Shown one piece after another: positions 25,779 to 35,595 of a DNA stretch of 64,000 bases (position 1 is its first letter; the number at the start of each line of letters is the position of its first letter). Origin of the DNA: Bacteroidota bacterium (GTDB lineage Bacteria; Bacteroidota; Bacteroidia; Chitinophagales; Saprospiraceae); NCBI GenBank assembly GCA_016124585.1, contig WGNL01000007.1:1-64000 (forward strand), given 5' to 3'. The position numbers and the translations under genes are program-made. A model generated the notes under the pieces. It had not been told where the DNA came from, made no database searches, and saw nothing but the letters and a program-made list of their open reading frames with translations.

Positions 25779-26762
25779 ATGAAAACTACCATCAACTGGG
25801 GCATACTAGCCCCAGGCCGCATTGCCCATAAATTCGCACACGACCTGCAATTGGTAGAAGGTGCTAAATTGCACGCAGTCGGATCTAGATCGCTCGAACG
25901 AGCAAAGGACTTCGCTAGCGAATATGGAGCACCTCATGCGTTTGGCAGTTATGAAGCTTTGCTCGATTGCCCTGACCTAGATGCCGTTTATATCGCCTCA
26001 CCACATGTTGGGCATTGTGAACATGCGATTATGTGTCTGGAAAAAGGTATTGCTGTGCTTTGTGAAAAACCTTTTGCCATGAACACATCGGAGGTGCTGA
26101 AGATGGTAGAATGTGCCAGAAAGAACAATGTCTTTTTGATGGAGGCTATTTGGACCAGGTTCATTCCCTGTTTTGAAGAAATGCTGCGGCTGTTGAAGGA
26201 TGGCTACATCGGCGAGCTGAAAACCATACGAGCTGACTTTGGATTCAAGGCGGATTTTCCTCTAACGCATCGAGTCTTCAATCCAGCATTAGGTGGCGGT
26301 GCGTTACTCGATGTTGGTATTTACACAATTTTTCTCGCTACTTGGCTTTGGGGCAAACCTGAGCGAATCAAGGCAACGGCTGTCATGAGCAGCCTAGGGG
26401 TAGATGATAGTTGCGCCATGATTTTTGAATATCCAGACAAACGATTGGCAATACTTGACTGCTCGCTCGTGCTGAAGACGGAGATTGAAGCATATATATA
26501 TGGTGAAACTGGTACAATACAGCTGCACAACCGATTTATTAATCCACAGGACTTATCGGTTTCTTTTTATGAAAAAACGAGCGAACACTTTCATGTTCCC
26601 CTGACGGGTCATGGTTACTACCACGAAATTTTGGAAGTGAACGATTGCCTTCGCCGGGGGATGACCGAAAGTGAAAAACTGCCGCTTGATTTCAGCATTC
26701 AGCTAATGGAAACGCTGGATTGGGTGCGACGTGAAGCTGGAATTGTTTACGCTGTAGGATGA
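25779..26762 (+). CDS. Gfo/Idh/MocA-family NAD(P)-dependent oxidoreductase
   Basis: The 327-residue protein has an N-terminal Rossmann fold (INWGILAPGRIAHKFAHDL). The family CEKPFAMN motif follows VLCEKP (~95), then the C-terminal alpha/beta domain with GGGALLDVGIYTI (~170), which carries the putative active-site Asp. The order resembles dimeric dihydrodiol dehydrogenases and sugar dehydrogenases acting on cyclic polyols. The substrate cannot be stated. The ATG at 25779 is preferred over an adjacent TTG. Confidence 0.88.
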   Translation: MKTTINWGILAPGRIAHKFAHDLQLVEGAKLHAVGSRSLERAKDFASEYGAPHAFGSYEALLDCPDLDAVYIASPHVGHCEHAIMCLEKGIAVLCEKPFAMNTSEVLKMVECARKNNVFLMEAIWTRFIPCFEEMLRLLKDGYIGELKTIRADFGFKADFPLTHRVFNPALGGGALLDVGIYTIFLATWLWGKPERIKATAVMSSLGVDDSCAMIFEYPDKRLAILDCSLVLKTEIEAYIYGETGTIQLHNRFINPQDLSVSFYEKTSEHFHVPLTGHGYYHEILEVNDCLRRGMTESEKLPLDFSIQLMETLDWVRREAGIVYAVG

Positions 26763-26823
26763 CATTCATGAATTTTGGGTGAAAATCGCTTGCATCTTCG
26801 AATCTAAACTGCCTGAAAAAGTA

Positions 26824-26850
26824 AAAGGGCGCCCAACGTGGACGCCCTTT
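26824..26850. terminator. Terminator between convergent genes
   Basis: AAAGGGCG/CGCCCTTT (26824-26831 with 26843-26850). On the minus strand the stem is followed by TTTTACTTTTT, so it chiefly ends the gene at 26954. Confidence 0.75.
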
Positions 26851-26953
26851 CTCGTAAATGGCTATTTTACACTACTCATATTTTGAAAATTGCAGGATAT
26901 GCTGTGAATTTGCAATGAAATGTCCAAAGTCGCAGTTCCCTTGCAAATTATTT

Positions 26954-27379
26954 TTACTGAATAAAAGTCTGCTTTCCAGCTTGAGCGCCCAATGTTTTCA
27001 AGGTCATGGTGTGGCCATCAGCCATTTCGACTTGGGCCAGCATTGTTCCTGTTTTTTCTCCCGTTTTTTCGCAGATATTGTGAATGGCGATAAATTCGCC
27101 GTCGTTGGAGACTTCCCAGTGGCCACAGACCGCTTGTCCTTCAGGGGTTATGCCTTTGAATTTTCCGTCGGCAAAAAGGCTGAGGCTGGAAAAACCCCAA
27201 TCCAAATCATCTTGGCTTATCTTGGTCCAATCTCCCACAAGACTGATTTTTAGGCTTTCACGGTGGGCGGTATCCATGTTTTCGTAGCTGGAATTTACGG
27301 TGAGCGAATCTTTGGAAAAACTTGCAAAACTCAAATTGGCAAGCAACGAAAGCAATAATACGAATGCAGAAGATTTCAT
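26954..27379 (-). CDS. Small secreted lipocalin-like protein, unknown function
   Basis: The 141-residue protein has a signal peptide (MKSSAFVLLLSLLANLSFAS). The mature part has alternating beta segments, with GDWTKISQDDLDWGFSSLSLFADGKFKG and CGHWEVSNDGEFIAIHN. This is the pattern of small lipocalin-like proteins of Bacteroidota that open with a G-x-W motif. Two Cys residues (CGHW and NICEK) could pair. No function can be assigned. Confidence 0.7.
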   Translation of the reverse strand: MKSSAFVLLLSLLANLSFASFSKDSLTVNSSYENMDTAHRESLKISLVGDWTKISQDDLDWGFSSLSLFADGKFKGITPEGQAVCGHWEVSNDGEFIAIHNICEKTGEKTGTMLAQVEMADGHTMTLKTLGAQAGKQTFIQ

Positions 27380-27824
27380 TTTTGATTTTGGTTGATGAAA
27401 GATTTTTGGTCAAGATTGGGGCGGCAGCAGGGCAGTTCACTTGGCAATTTGATGATAAAACGACTTTCATAAAAATATGAAAACCAATGTGTTAAATCCT
27501 GAAAATGCAGTTAGAACTGCCCGCTGCCTTTTTATGTATCAGGTGATTTCTTTATTTCATGGACAAAGGTATGCCCCTAAGGTTGCCTCTTTCCAAATGC
27601 TGCTGGAGGTGCGTAGGCAAATTCTCGACGAACGTCCATTTATTTAACCTTTCCTTCACATCCATTGATTTTGGGAAGCTGTTTTGACAATCGTTTTCAA
27701 AAAACTAATTTCACACCAGTGACGAGCTTAACAATGTTTTTGTTACTACCCCAATATTGATTTTAGGTTCAATCAGTTTGTGTACAGTTAATTTAGGTTG
27801 AATACAACCTCCAATAAAGAATCA
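27380..27824. other. Intergenic region between divergent genes
   Basis: This 445-bp region carries the minus-strand promoter candidate at 27564-27597. I see no gene or repeat in it. On the plus side a CAGTTTG (27773-27779) lies ~45 nt before recO, without a clear -7 partner. Confidence 0.5.
27564..27597 (-). promoter_or_regulatory. Candidate minus-strand promoter
   Basis: On the minus strand TTTG (27597-27594), 22 nt, then TACCTTTG (27571-27564). It would serve the secreted protein gene at 27379 with a ~180-nt leader. Confidence 0.5.
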
Positions 27825-28556
27825 ATGCTTATCAAAACCCGTGGCATCGTCTTCAAGGCGAAAAAATATTCGGAAACCAGCGTCATCGTTGATGTTTTCA
27901 CGGAGGAGAAAGGCCTCCGCTCCTATATTGTGAGCGGGGTGCGTTCCAAACGCCCATCTGTGAGTGCCGGATTGCTGCAACCTATGACACCTGTTGAACT
28001 GGTGGCCTACCACCGGGATGACCATGACCTCACCCGCCTCAAGGAGGTTCGTCCGCACCATGTTTTCCAGACGATTCCGTTTGATATTCGTCGTAGCTCA
28101 GTTGGACTTTTCATGGTGGAGGTGGCTCGAAATGCAGTGCTAGGCCATGAGGCCAATGAGGCTCTTTTTGATTTTTTGCTTCGCTACTTTCAGTTTTTGG
28201 ATGAAACTCCACACTCGATTTCCAATTTGCACTTGCACTTCATGTTGCACTTGACAGAGTTCTTAGGTTGCCTGCCAGGAGGTGACTTTGAGGAAGGAAC
28301 GCCTTATTTCGACTTGCAGGAAGGTGTTTTTACCCATGAAAAACCATTTCACCACCATTGGCTGGCCGAGCAGGCAAGTGCGAAGTTTTACCAGTTGCTA
28401 CTTTTGCCTCTTCAGCGCTGCCATGAAGTACCTTTTGAGCGGGAAGAACGTCGAGCTTTGGTAAAAAATCTGTTGCTGTACTTTCGTTTGCACATTGAAA
28501 ATTTCCAACCTGTACATTCCCACGAAGTATTGGAAGAAGTGCTTGGTACATATTAA
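27825..28556 (+). CDS. recO: DNA repair protein RecO
   Basis: The 243-residue protein starts with the RecO OB-fold (MLIKTRGIVFKAKKYSETSVIVDVFTEEKGLRSYIVSGVRSK) and continues with the helical C-terminal domain. It helps RecR load RecA on SSB-coated DNA in the RecFOR pathway. The Cys-rich zinc motif of some RecO proteins is absent, as in many Bacteroidota. The ATG at 27825 is where family similarity begins; the open frame extends 27 bases further to a TTG. Confidence 0.93.
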   Translation: MLIKTRGIVFKAKKYSETSVIVDVFTEEKGLRSYIVSGVRSKRPSVSAGLLQPMTPVELVAYHRDDHDLTRLKEVRPHHVFQTIPFDIRRSSVGLFMVEVARNAVLGHEANEALFDFLLRYFQFLDETPHSISNLHLHFMLHLTEFLGCLPGGDFEEGTPYFDLQEGVFTHEKPFHHHWLAEQASAKFYQLLLLPLQRCHEVPFEREERRALVKNLLLYFRLHIENFQPVHSHEVLEEVLGTY

Positions 28557-28702
28557 CTAATATACAAACTGCTTCTTGATATGAAATTTGTCATAAAAAT
28601 GGCTACTGAGTTACCTGATTTTTTACAGCTTTGGCGGTGAAAAATATCACTTGAAAAAACGGGACAGGCTTGAATATTTGTCCAACTCAAAACATGAAAC
28701 TT

Positions 28703-30604
28703 ATGTCGTACCGCATTCACAGCTTTGAAGAATACCAATCTGTATATAAAAATAGCGTTGAAAACCCCGAACAATTTTGGGCTGATATTGCGAAGCAATT
28801 TCATTGGTACAAGCCTTGGGAATCTGTGTTGGAATGGGAATTTAAAACCCCAAGCGTTGCTTGGTTTAAAGGAGGTAAAACCAATATCACCTACAACTGC
28901 CTCGACCGTCATCTTAAGACTAGAGGCGACGAAGTTGCCATTCTTTGGGAACCTAACAATCCTGAAAACGATGCAATCCGCTTGACCTACCAACAACTGT
29001 ACGAGGAGGTATGCCGGACAGCAAATGCATTAAAATCACTTGGCATTGGGAAGGGCGATAGGGTTTGCTTTTACATGCCAATGGTGCCTGAACTTGCCAT
29101 CGCTGTACTTGCTTGTGCTAGAATTGGAGCTATACACAGTATCGTTTTTGCCGGATTCTCAGCGCAGTCACTTGCAGATCGTATAAATGACTCCGCATGC
29201 AAAGCAGTGATTTGTTCAGATTTCAATGCTCGTGGCAACAAAAATATTCCAGTAAAAAAAGTGGTGGACGAGGCTATCGCAATTGGCTGCCCAAGTATTG
29301 AAAAAGTGCTGGTGCTGCAGCATACCGGTGACCCTGTCACATGGAATGCTGAAACTGATATTTGGTGGCATGACATCGTGCCGAACCAGCCTGCTACTTG
29401 CGAACCAACCGAGATGGATGCCGAGGACATGCTGTTCATCCTCTACACATCGGGTTCCACTGGCAAGCCTAAAGGAGTAGTTCACACTGTTGGCGGCTAC
29501 ATGGTGTACGCTGGCTATACGTTTGAAAACGTTTTTCAATACAACGAAGGGGATATTTACTGGTGCACGGCAGATGTGGGTTGGATAACGGGCCACAGTT
29601 ACATTATTTACGGACCACTGCTGAACGGGGCGACATCGCTTATGTTTGAAGGTGTTCCCACTTTTCCCGATGCGGGGCGGTTTTGGGAAATTTGTGAAAA
29701 ACATAAGGTGAATATTTTTTACACAGCACCGACTGCTATCCGAGCACTGATGGCCGCTGGTGACCAATGGACGGAAAATCATGACCTGAGCAGCCTGCGA
29801 GTGCTAGGCTCCGTTGGTGAACCCATCAATGCGGAGGCATGGCATTGGTACGATGAAAAAATCGGGAAATGTCGTTGCCCCATTGTGGATACTTGGTGGC
29901 AAACGGAAACAGGCGGTATCCTAATCTCACCATTAGCGGGATTGACGCCGTTGAAACCAACCTTTGCCACCTTACCATTGCCAGGTGTCCAGCCGTGTTT
30001 GGTGGATGCTTCTGGTAATGAAATTGAAGGGAACGATGTGGAGGGAATGTTGTGCATGAAATTCCCATGGCCAGGTATAATACGTACCACCTATGACGAT
30101 CACCAGCGCTGCAAGCAAACTTACTTTGCAACATTTGAGAATAAATATTTTACCGGGGACGGCGCTCGTCGAGACAGTGATGGCTACTATCGTATCATTG
30201 GCAGGGTGGATGATGTCATCAATGTAAGCGGTCACCGCATTGGTACTGCGGAGGTGGAAAATGCTATCAATGAACACCCACTGGTGGTGGAAAGTGCGGT
30301 GGTAGGTTTCCCTCATGAAATTAAGGGACAAGGCATTTATGCTTATGTCATACTCGATGGTATGGTGCCTGATGAGCCAACATTTAAAAAAGAATTATTG
30401 GCAACGGTGACCCGAATCATCGGCCCTATTGCGAAGCCAGACGAAATCCAAATCGTGTCCGGCTTGCCCAAAACCCGTTCTGGTAAAATCATGCGGCGTA
30501 TTCTTCGGAAGATAGCAGAGGGTGATACCTCCAGTCTGGGTGACACCTCAACTTTACTGAATCCAGAAGTGGTAGTGGAGATTAAAGACGGGGCCAAACG
30601 GTGA
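28703..30604 (+). CDS. acs: Acetyl-coenzyme A synthetase
   Basis: This ~633-residue ANL-family enzyme has the AMP-binding motif YTSGSTGKPKGVVHT (~250-265), WWQTETGG (~405), YFTGDGARRDSDGYY and GRVDDVINVSGHRIGTAE (~500), and the C-terminal SGKIMRRILRKI with the catalytic Lys that is often acetylated. It activates acetate to acetyl-CoA via acetyl-AMP. Length is normal for Acs. The ATG at 28703 fits the family start; the ATG at 28694 is in frame. The gene ends directly against the convergent queD-like gene with no intervening base. Confidence 0.95.
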   Translation: MSYRIHSFEEYQSVYKNSVENPEQFWADIAKQFHWYKPWESVLEWEFKTPSVAWFKGGKTNITYNCLDRHLKTRGDEVAILWEPNNPENDAIRLTYQQLYEEVCRTANALKSLGIGKGDRVCFYMPMVPELAIAVLACARIGAIHSIVFAGFSAQSLADRINDSACKAVICSDFNARGNKNIPVKKVVDEAIAIGCPSIEKVLVLQHTGDPVTWNAETDIWWHDIVPNQPATCEPTEMDAEDMLFILYTSGSTGKPKGVVHTVGGYMVYAGYTFENVFQYNEGDIYWCTADVGWITGHSYIIYGPLLNGATSLMFEGVPTFPDAGRFWEICEKHKVNIFYTAPTAIRALMAAGDQWTENHDLSSLRVLGSVGEPINAEAWHWYDEKIGKCRCPIVDTWWQTETGGILISPLAGLTPLKPTFATLPLPGVQPCLVDASGNEIEGNDVEGMLCMKFPWPGIIRTTYDDHQRCKQTYFATFENKYFTGDGARRDSDGYYRIIGRVDDVINVSGHRIGTAEVENAINEHPLVVESAVVGFPHEIKGQGIYAYVILDGMVPDEPTFKKELLATVTRIIGPIAKPDEIQIVSGLPKTRSGKIMRRILRKIAEGDTSSLGDTSTLLNPEVVVEIKDGAKR

Positions 30605-31015
30605 TTATTCACCAAAATATTCTACGTAAATATTCTCCGTTTCGTACAATTTGATGCAGTGCAGCTTACATCCTGTGATTAGTGGTTCGAGTTGTTTCCA
30701 GAACAAAATGGCAAGATTCTCTGTGGTGGGTTGCATTCCTTTTGGAATAAAAGGCACATCTAAGTTTAGGTTGCTGTGATCCACGTGGTCAACGATGCTT
30801 ACTTTGATTAGCTGACTGAGCTGCTTCACATCCATGACAAAACCCGTTACCGGGTCCGGCGTTCCTTTCACAGTAACGAATAAATCGTAATTATGGCCAT
30901 GCCAGTTGCGGTTGGCGCATTTCCCAAACCACTCCATGTTTTTCTCTTCGCTCCAATCCTCCACCCAAAGCTTGTGTGCGGCATTGAAGCGTTCTTTTCT
31001 CGTCAGATAAACCAT
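30605..31015 (-). CDS. queD: 6-carboxy-5,6,7,8-tetrahydropterin synthase-like (QueD/PTPS)
   Basis: The 136-residue PTPS-fold protein has the zinc ligands His in FNAAHKLW and the HGH pair in NWHGHNYDL. The catalytic Cys is in GKCANRNWHGH, the DHxxLN-type motif appears as VDHVDHSNLN, and the Glu is in PTTENLA. QueD makes 6-carboxytetrahydropterin from dihydroneopterin triphosphate for queuosine; some homologues instead act in pterin metabolism. The start is the ATG at 31015. A minus-strand TACATTTG box at 31080-31087, with TTG 21 nt upstream, is a likely promoter. Confidence 0.88.
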   Translation of the reverse strand: MVYLTRKERFNAAHKLWVEDWSEEKNMEWFGKCANRNWHGHNYDLFVTVKGTPDPVTGFVMDVKQLSQLIKVSIVDHVDHSNLNLDVPFIPKGMQPTTENLAILFWKQLEPLITGCKLHCIKLYETENIYVEYFGE

Positions 31016-31245
31016 TGCAGCTTTTAGTTTTCGTTGGGTGGATACCAATCATTGTTAGCACCTGCCCGAAAAACGGATGCAAATGTACAAATTATCGGTC
31101 TCAACTGTCAATAGCCGTTCCTCAACTTTGCACTGTGTTTTTTTAAGTGAAAATCGGACAGAGCTGCTTTTTCATCTAATTTATTCCCCTTTTTATTTTT
31201 AAAACAGCCAATCTTGCGCCATGATTAACTTCAACGAGAAATAAC

Positions 31246-32304
31246 GTGACATTGAGCGGCGACATTAAACAAAGGTTGTTGCGATTGGCATCCAATCGGG
31301 CCATCCGGCACTCGCTTTTTTGGGTGGCGCTATTTCTTTTGTATTCAGTGGTGGAGGTCTTCGTGACTCGGCAGCCATTTATCTATACTGTCAGCAACAA
31401 TGTGGTAAGGCTGATTTTGTTGGGCATGGCAGTGTACTACAATGTGTATCGTTTGATACCAAAATACTTGGCTGACAAGCGCTTTTTCTGGTATCTGGGT
31501 TTTTTGTTGCTTACCGTTTTTATCGTGACACCGTTAGAAGTGTTTTTTATCTATGCAAAATCTGGCAACTACCCTGAAATGCAAGTACAGGTTTTGGAAA
31601 ACTTGAACTGGCAGTTTCTACCCAATTTTTTCGTGCTCAGCACCTCCACCGTAGTAAAAATCACGGTGGATTGGTACACCAATATTCGGGAAAAACAGGA
31701 GCTGGTCACAGAAACGATGCAATCTGAATTGCGTTTCCTGAAGTCTCAAATCAATCCTCACTTCCTGTTCAACACTTTGAATAGTTTATACGCATTGACG
31801 CTCAAAAAATCCGACTTAGCCCCAGACATTGTTCTCAAGCTTTCAGAAATGATGCGCTACATGCTCTACGAATGCAATGAAAAATGGGTACCATTGAGCA
31901 AAGAAGTAAACTACATAGCCAATTATCTCGAACTTGAGCGCATTCGCCAAGGCAACCGGGTGGACATTAGTTATGAAGTCGATGGCTTAGTGAGCAACCA
32001 AAAAATAGCGCCTTTGATGTTTATCCCTTTTATCGAAAACTGTTTCAAGCATGGCCTTGGCAGCCAGATTTCTAGGGGTTTTGTAAAAATCCACCTTGAT
32101 GTACGGGGCAATCAAATAGATTTACGAATTGAAAACAGCAAGGCCGAGACTATGCCGAAACAACTGCATCCCCGAAGCGGTGGAATTGGGTTGGTGAATG
32201 TGAGGCGTAGGTTAGACCTACTGTACCCCAACAACTATAAACTAAATGTGGAGGATGCTCCAACTACCTACACGGTAAATTTGCATCTGCAGCTGGAAGA
32301 TTGA
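31246..32304 (+). CDS. LytS-type sensor histidine kinase
   Basis: The 352-residue protein has four N-terminal membrane helices (residues ~22-42, ~48-70, ~78-103, ~122-140). A His_kinase domain with phospho-acceptor His172 (SQINPHFLFNTLNSL) and an HATPase domain (FIENCFKHGL ~265, GGIGLVNVRRRLDLLY ~310) follow. It pairs with the LytTR regulator 87 bp downstream. The start appears to be a GTG at 31246: the nearby ATG at 31221 opens a seven-codon frame that stops at 31244, one base before the GTG. Confidence 0.9.
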   Translation: MTLSGDIKQRLLRLASNRAIRHSLFWVALFLLYSVVEVFVTRQPFIYTVSNNVVRLILLGMAVYYNVYRLIPKYLADKRFFWYLGFLLLTVFIVTPLEVFFIYAKSGNYPEMQVQVLENLNWQFLPNFFVLSTSTVVKITVDWYTNIREKQELVTETMQSELRFLKSQINPHFLFNTLNSLYALTLKKSDLAPDIVLKLSEMMRYMLYECNEKWVPLSKEVNYIANYLELERIRQGNRVDISYEVDGLVSNQKIAPLMFIPFIENCFKHGLGSQISRGFVKIHLDVRGNQIDLRIENSKAETMPKQLHPRSGGIGLVNVRRRLDLLYPNNYKLNVEDAPTTYTVNLHLQLED

Positions 32305-32391
32305 CCAGCATGCTTTTTTAGAAATATCCCAAATTGCCAACGCTGTTTTGATGGAATCAATTAAGAAACTCAAACTCAAAATATTCAAAAT

Positions 32392-33120
32392 ATGATTAAC
32401 GCTATTATTGTTGACGACGAGCCGCTGGCACTTGAAGTGCTGGAAACCTACCTAGAGAAAATGCCTGATGTTCACCTCGTTCAACGCTGTACAAATGCTT
32501 TTGAAGCCAATGAGGCATTGAAAAATAATGATATTGACTTGATGTTTCTTGACATCCAAATGCCCCAGCTTACTGGCATTGATTTTTTGAAAACACTAGC
32601 TGACCCTCCACTGGTCATTTTCACAACGGCTTATTCCAATTATGCCATCGAAGGTTTTGAACTCAATGCGACCGACTATTTGCTCAAGCCAATTTCATTG
32701 GAGCGTTTTATGAAGGCTGTGAACAAGGCTGTAGATCAAATTGAGCTGAAACGTAAAGAAGGAGCGCACCATGTAGAAATTGGTGATGCAGAGGATTTTA
32801 TCTTCGTCAAGGCGGACAAAAAATTCGTGAAAGTGAATTTTTCGGAAGTGCTGTACATCGAAGGTTTGAAGGATTATGTCATCATCCGAACAGAAAAAGG
32901 TAGGGTCATTACCCTGCAAACCATGAAAAGTTTGGAAGAAAAACTACCGTCCAAGATTTTCCGCCGGGTCCATCGTTCCTACATCGTCAATATCGGCAAA
33001 GTGGAGGCTATAGTCGGCAACATGGTGGAAGTAATTGAAAAAGGGCAGCCCAAGCATTTGCCTATCGGCAAAAACTATCGGGATGAACTGCTCGGAATGG
33101 TCAACGAAAATCGGTTATAG
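32392..33120 (+). CDS. LytTR-family response regulator
   Basis: The 242-residue protein has a receiver domain with phospho-acceptor Asp54 (LMFLDIQMPQLTG), acidic pocket residues in IVDDEPLA and the conserved Lys in YLLKPISLERF. A LytTR DNA-binding domain spans ~140-240 (VLYIEGLKDYVII, MKSLEEKLP, RVHRSYIVNIGKV). It forms a two-component system with the LytS-type kinase upstream. LytTR regulators commonly bind direct repeats; the target here is unknown. Confidence 0.93.
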   Translation: MINAIIVDDEPLALEVLETYLEKMPDVHLVQRCTNAFEANEALKNNDIDLMFLDIQMPQLTGIDFLKTLADPPLVIFTTAYSNYAIEGFELNATDYLLKPISLERFMKAVNKAVDQIELKRKEGAHHVEIGDAEDFIFVKADKKFVKVNFSEVLYIEGLKDYVIIRTEKGRVITLQTMKSLEEKLPSKIFRRVHRSYIVNIGKVEAIVGNMVEVIEKGQPKHLPIGKNYRDELLGMVNENRL

Positions 33121-33126
33121 GCGGGA

Positions 33127-34110
33127 TTATACCATTTTCAACAACCGCATTTCGTGCCAGAGTGTAGTGGAAAGGCCGTCTTTTAACGAACGGGGTTCAT
33201 AATCAAGTTCAGTTCTTGCTTTTGAATTGTCGCCGATATAGGTTGCTCCAGCAAGTATCCGTAAACTTTCAGATGAAAAGTCTGGGGGTAGTGGAAACAG
33301 CAGTTCCAACGGTCTTACAAATCCAGCTAGAAAACGCATGAGGCGTGGCTTTACGGCTCTTGGCAGTCTTTTTCCAGTGATTCGGTGTGCAAGGCCCATT
33401 GCATCTATCAGGCTGTGTGTTGGGCCAGCTATAATATATTTTTCCCCGGGCTTCCCTTTAAACATTGCTTGATAATGCGCTAGAGCAATGTCTTCTACAT
33501 GTGCCCAAGAATAGGCCACCTTTCTGGGGACCATCGGGAGTTTTCCTTTCAAATATTTAACAAGCGTAGTTCGGACGGTGCTGGTATCTTCTGGGCCATA
33601 AATCAGACCTGGCATAACAACTACTAAAGGGAGTCCATTTTGTATAAATTCCAAAGCTAATTTATGCGCCTCGGCTTTGGTGTAGTCATAATGGGTAAGA
33701 TGCTTACCTTCAAAATGGTAACTTTCATCGGCTGTTTTACCTTTTGTATCTGAGTTGACAGCCAGTGAGCTAGTGTAAACACCTTTTTTAATGCCAAGCT
33801 CCAGCATCAATTCCATTACGTTTCGGGTACCATTAATATTAATCAAAGACCCCTCTTTTCTGGATTTTCTTCGTGCACCTATTTTGTACCAACCAGCAAC
33901 ATGGAAAACGCCGTCGCATTCTGACATAGCGTTCCGCATGCTCTCCTTGTCTGTGACGTCTCCTTGGGCAAGTGTACAGCCTATTTCAGCGAGTGTTTGT
34001 GCCTTTGATGGATTGCGAACCAACACAACAACTTCATGCCCATGGCTGCGCAGGAGCTTTGCAATGTATCTCCCCACAAATCCAGTTCCCCCAGTCAGAA
34101 AAAAGGTCAT
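33127..34110 (-). CDS. NAD-dependent epimerase/dehydratase (extended SDR)
   Basis: The 327-residue protein starts with the glycine motif FLTGGTGFVGRYIAKLL. It has the SDR active site as YDYTKAEAHKLA (YxxxK ~155) preceded by a TSSLAV Ser. VMPGLIYGPED and the C-terminal arm match dihydroflavonol-4-reductase-like and HpnA-like SDRs. It would reduce or epimerise an unknown sugar or alcohol substrate. The ATG at 34110 begins the Rossmann fold; the longer frame upstream is non-homologous. It is convergent with lytR, only 6 bp away. Confidence 0.88.
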   Translation of the reverse strand: MTFFLTGGTGFVGRYIAKLLRSHGHEVVVLVRNPSKAQTLAEIGCTLAQGDVTDKESMRNAMSECDGVFHVAGWYKIGARRKSRKEGSLININGTRNVMELMLELGIKKGVYTSSLAVNSDTKGKTADESYHFEGKHLTHYDYTKAEAHKLALEFIQNGLPLVVVMPGLIYGPEDTSTVRTTLVKYLKGKLPMVPRKVAYSWAHVEDIALAHYQAMFKGKPGEKYIIAGPTHSLIDAMGLAHRITGKRLPRAVKPRLMRFLAGFVRPLELLFPLPPDFSSESLRILAGATYIGDNSKARTELDYEPRSLKDGLSTTLWHEMRLLKMV

Positions 34111-34431
34111 TCGTTTTTGATTTTGGGCAAATTTATCTTTCTTCTTGTTATGCCTGCATTTTATTTGTAGGATTAAAATAGGTGTTTGCATTTTTGTCAA
34201 GCCAACTAAGTAGGCATTAGTTGTGACTTATTCTGGCAGTTTTCGATTTTGACTTTTTCAACATTTCCATAGGGGTTTAAGTCTCCGAATGTGTCATATA
34301 AACATTACCATCCTGTACGGCAAATCCTTTCCAAGTTGGGCCAAATTTTAAAGTTTTTCTCCTGCGTCCTGTATCTGAGCCGACCATCGTTTTAGTATTT
34401 CAGTCTTTTTGCATCACCTAAATTTTTTGTT
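34111..34431. other. Intergenic region between divergent genes
   Basis: This 321-bp region holds a minus-strand TAAATTTG box (34128-34135) close to the SDR start. I recognise no terminator, RNA or repeat. Confidence 0.5.
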
Positions 34432-35595
34432 ATGAAAAACGCCGTAACTACAATGGCTACTATTTGTAGCCTGCTGTTGACAACTCTTTGCCATGCCCAT
34501 ACTTCTGATGACTCACTTGGCTTTCAATGTATATTAGTGAAATTTCAGACAGAGTCTGCCGCTACATTGGCATTTTACCAACAAAAGCAAGCCAAGTTGT
34601 CTGCTCAATTGGCAGCAATTGACCTCGAATTGGCTGCAAGTGCCGGACACAAAAAGCGTAAGTTCCATAGGGCTTTAGTCGCCAAACTTCGACTGATGGA
34701 TACACAGGCAATGCTCGAAGAACAGTCTGATATTTCGATGCTAAAAATCCGCTACCGGAAGGGCATTGACTTGATACGGGTGATGTACGAGAAAATACTG
34801 GGCCTCGACCACCATTTCACTGGACTTCACACCTATCAGAATATCACCACTTTGTCCAACCCCAACTCGTACCCGGAGTTTGAAAAAGCCAAAGAGATGA
34901 TTGAAAAAAACAAGAACAAACGCTATTCACTTAAATTACCAGCGCTGCTTGAAACCAACCCCCTGGTGTCGGGCACATTCATGTTGGTAGGTCTGCTGAT
35001 GGGGGAGAGCAGCCAAGATGTGAAAGAAGAAGAGGCGGGTAAAATAGCCTGCATTCTTGATTTTACCGTACGCATGAACGCAGATCTTGGCGTCATCAAC
35101 AACGAAACAGAGTTTTTGAAAAATGCCAACCAAACACTGTTGCAAGATTGCCAACGGTTATTTGCGGATTATGGCAAGGCGGTTGGTTACCATACTTCAT
35201 TGGAAGATTGCCGTAACTTGGATGATTGGGAAACGCTTTTTCAAAAATTGGATGAAAAAATGGCTGATATCGAAGATGGCTTTTCAGATGGGAAGGGTGT
35301 AGTGTTAGCAAACAGTCGTGACCTCGTAAACATCGAATTTGCTACGCAACGAGTCTCCGATTTCATTGGCAAATACAGCAATTTCATCGGGCAGGGCACG
35401 CAGTATTACCAGAAGTTCGACCATATTGTCAATACATATCAGAATGAGGCGGTATGCCAAGCACAGCTTCCCCTTCAGTTTGAAGAGTTGAAAAAAGACA
35501 TTAGTTCCACTATTGAGAAATTTCACAATACCTATAACCTGCCTGAAATACAGGGTTCGAGGTTGAAAGATTTGATGTATGGGGTGGGGGAGTGA
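34432..35595 (+). CDS. Secreted helical protein of unknown function
   Basis: The 387-residue protein has a signal peptide (MKNAVTTMATICSLLLTTLCHAH). It is otherwise mostly alpha-helical, with long charged and Gln/Leu-rich stretches (~35-110) that look coiled-coil. A short hydrophobic patch (NPLVSGTFMLVGLLMG) lies near ~180. There is no lipobox or sorting domain, so it is probably periplasmic. No recognised motif. It may be a lineage-specific protein; the next gene encodes a T9SS surface protein. Confidence 0.65.
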   Translation: MKNAVTTMATICSLLLTTLCHAHTSDDSLGFQCILVKFQTESAATLAFYQQKQAKLSAQLAAIDLELAASAGHKKRKFHRALVAKLRLMDTQAMLEEQSDISMLKIRYRKGIDLIRVMYEKILGLDHHFTGLHTYQNITTLSNPNSYPEFEKAKEMIEKNKNKRYSLKLPALLETNPLVSGTFMLVGLLMGESSQDVKEEEAGKIACILDFTVRMNADLGVINNETEFLKNANQTLLQDCQRLFADYGKAVGYHTSLEDCRNLDDWETLFQKLDEKMADIEDGFSDGKGVVLANSRDLVNIEFATQRVSDFIGKYSNFIGQGTQYYQKFDHIVNTYQNEAVCQAQLPLQFEELKKDISSTIEKFHNTYNLPEIQGSRLKDLMYGVGE

